Below, piece after piece: positions 21,842-23,179 of a DNA stretch of 23,179 bases. The first letter of the stretch is position 1. Each line of letters starts with the position of its first letter. A program made the translations under genes and the position numbers. This stretch comes from Hepatocystis sp. ex Piliocolobus tephrosceles. Lineage: Eukaryota; Apicomplexa; Aconoidasida; Haemosporida; Plasmodiidae. The stretch lies in NCBI GenBank assembly GCA_902459845.2, contig CABPSV020000208.1:1-23179 (forward strand). Reading direction: 5' to 3'. The notes beneath the pieces were generated by a model, which was given only the letters and a program-made list of their open reading frames with translations, did not search any database and had not been told where the DNA came from.

Positions 21842-23179
21842 CGACTTCTTTTTTTTTTTTTTTGATTCTTACTTCGAAGCCAATATTCTCCATATTCGCT
21901 GAGGACGAGGGAAATTATAATTAAACCATGTTTCTTTTTTGTTATCAATGTTTTTGTTATTTTGTATGTACTGTTTAATTTTTTCTGCATCATAATTGAC
22001 TGGATATTCCGTTAGATGATGTAATAATGACATAAAATCAGTTACTTCTAACATTTTCCCATTAAAAACAGGCAATGATAATAAATATACTTTTATTTGT
22101 AACAATGTTTCTTCAACATTTTCCAACTGACTGTATAAATCATTGGTATTACAAACATTATGTTCTTTATTAAAATTTATTTTCCTTTTCTTGTTTATAG
22201 GTTCTTCCACTATTTCAATATCAAACCCATTTGCTAAAAATATACCTTCATATTTTTTAATTATGTGTATTTGTGCAGGACTTAATTCTAAATCCATTTT
22301 ACTTATCAGTTTTTGTGATTTCATAGTAAATATTTTATTATATTTTTCAAAGTTCGATTTTTCATCTGCTGCATGTTGATCTATAATAAATAATGCGTAG
22401 TTGCTTTTTTTTATTTCACTGTTGTCATCATCAAGTTGTTTTATATTACTACCTTCTTTTTTAAAATACAATAAATCTATTTTTGATATAATAAAACCTT
22501 TATTAAATTGGCCACATATTTTTAATTTTTTAAACAAATTAGATTTAAAATATAAATCTTTCTGAGTTTCATCTATGTTATTGAAATTTATATTTTCGTT
22601 AGTACCGACAACACTGTTATCACCAGAAAATGTATTCTGTCCATTAACAGTATAATTAATACTATTATTATTATTACTATTAGAATTACATTTATTAACA
22701 TCAAAATCTTTACTAAATAAATCGTTATATTCATCCTCTTGCTTTTCATCTGTTAAACATAGGTAATCATTTATTTTTTCTTTTTTTTTCACTTGATCAC
22801 AAATATTATTTTGAACTTTTTCACTGTTTGTTAAATTTATTACATGAATATGGTCATAATCATTTTCCATTATTAATTTTTCTCTATTAATGTACATGTT
22901 AATATCAATTGGAATCACTTTTATCACACTATTTTTTATATTTTCTTTTAGTTTTTCAAATGTTTTTTCTTTCGGTTTGTCGTTATGTTTTTCACTCATA
23001 GTGGAATTATTATTACCATGTGAGTTCTTATTTCTGTTAAGATCTTCGATTTGTTCATTTTCTTCTTCATTTAGGACTTCCAACTGATATTCATATGCCC
23101 TGACATTTTGTTTAGGTTCAGAATATTCATATACCACTGCCTGTTTTTCATTAGCACCATCAAGTGTATATTCATATGC
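21375..23179 (-). CDS. PMS1: DNA mismatch repair protein of the MutL family, Pms1/PMS2 type, C-terminal part
   Basis: Exons on the minus strand: 23179-21873 (open to the window edge, so 5' partial) and 21684-21375 (stop TAG); 538 residues. Known: Pms1 pairs with Mlh1 as MutL-alpha and nicks the daughter strand in mismatch repair in the nucleus. Seen: residues ~1-210 are a low-complexity linker; GQFNKGF at ~223; the endonuclease metal motif DQHA-x2-E-x4-E complete at 267-278 (bases 22346-22381); ACR at 437-439; and CPHGRPT at 469-475 (bases ~21567-21587). All PMS2 metal-site motifs are therefore present, and nuclease activity is expected. An insertion of ~25 residues (Asp/Ser/Lys-rich) separates GQFNKGF from DQHA. 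The protein runs ~63 residues past CPHGRPT, against about 13 in human PMS2. The N-terminal GHKL ATPase is outside the window. The identification is firm; MLH1 and MLH3 are less likely given the CPHGRPT and DQHA forms together. Confidence 0.93.
21685..21872 (-). other. Intron of the PMS1 gene
   Basis: On the minus strand: donor GTAAGA after GCTTCGAA, acceptor TTTTTTTAG, phase 2. It splits the Lys codon directly before the ACR motif (A-S-K-A-C-R, as ASRACR in human PMS2), so the junction is well supported by homology. Contains two (TA)n runs and A/T tracts. Confidence 0.92.

Overview
The window reads as nuclear DNA of a malaria parasite or close haemosporidian relative (Plasmodium type). It is extremely A+T-rich. 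Homopolymer A and T tracts of 20-41 bases and (TA)n runs fill the non-coding parts. The genes are very long, with short T-rich introns (GT...AG) and in-frame low-complexity insertions. The species cannot be fixed from the sequence. The inserts are mostly Ser/Gly/Thr/Lys/Asp tandem repeats, with only one long pure Asn run, so this need not be P. falciparum itself.

Three protein genes are supported. (1) Bases 1-2313, + strand: the 3' part of a USP7/HAUSP-like ubiquitin-specific protease. In the window it has four exons and 595 residues, all belonging to the C-terminal ubiquitin-like tail; the catalytic domain lies upstream. (2) Bases 4288-20507, + strand: a complete four-exon gene for a protein of about 5,225 residues with no function I can assign. 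Its first ~700 residues look like beta-propeller strands. The rest alternates hydrophobic, probably helical blocks with at least ten low-complexity or tandem-repeat linkers. (3) Bases 21375-23179, - strand: the C-terminal part of a MutL-family mismatch repair protein of the Pms1/PMS2 type, with the complete endonuclease metal-site motifs, running off the right edge.

Genes 1 and 2 are head-to-tail with about 2 kb between them (3' UTR of gene 1, promoter and 5' UTR of gene 2). Genes 2 and 3 are convergent, with 867 bp between stop codons. The genes show no operon-like or pathway link. From memory, the order ubiquitin hydrolase / giant conserved protein / PMS1 matches a segment of P. falciparum chromosome 7, which would make this a syntenic block; that needs checking.

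No RNA gene, transposon, CRISPR array or transferred segment could be supported. The most interesting features are the giant uncharacterised protein, the behaviour of its repeat arrays (locally G+C-rich, in-frame, one with a clear homogenisation gradient), and a G+C-rich island in the gene 1/gene 2 spacer.
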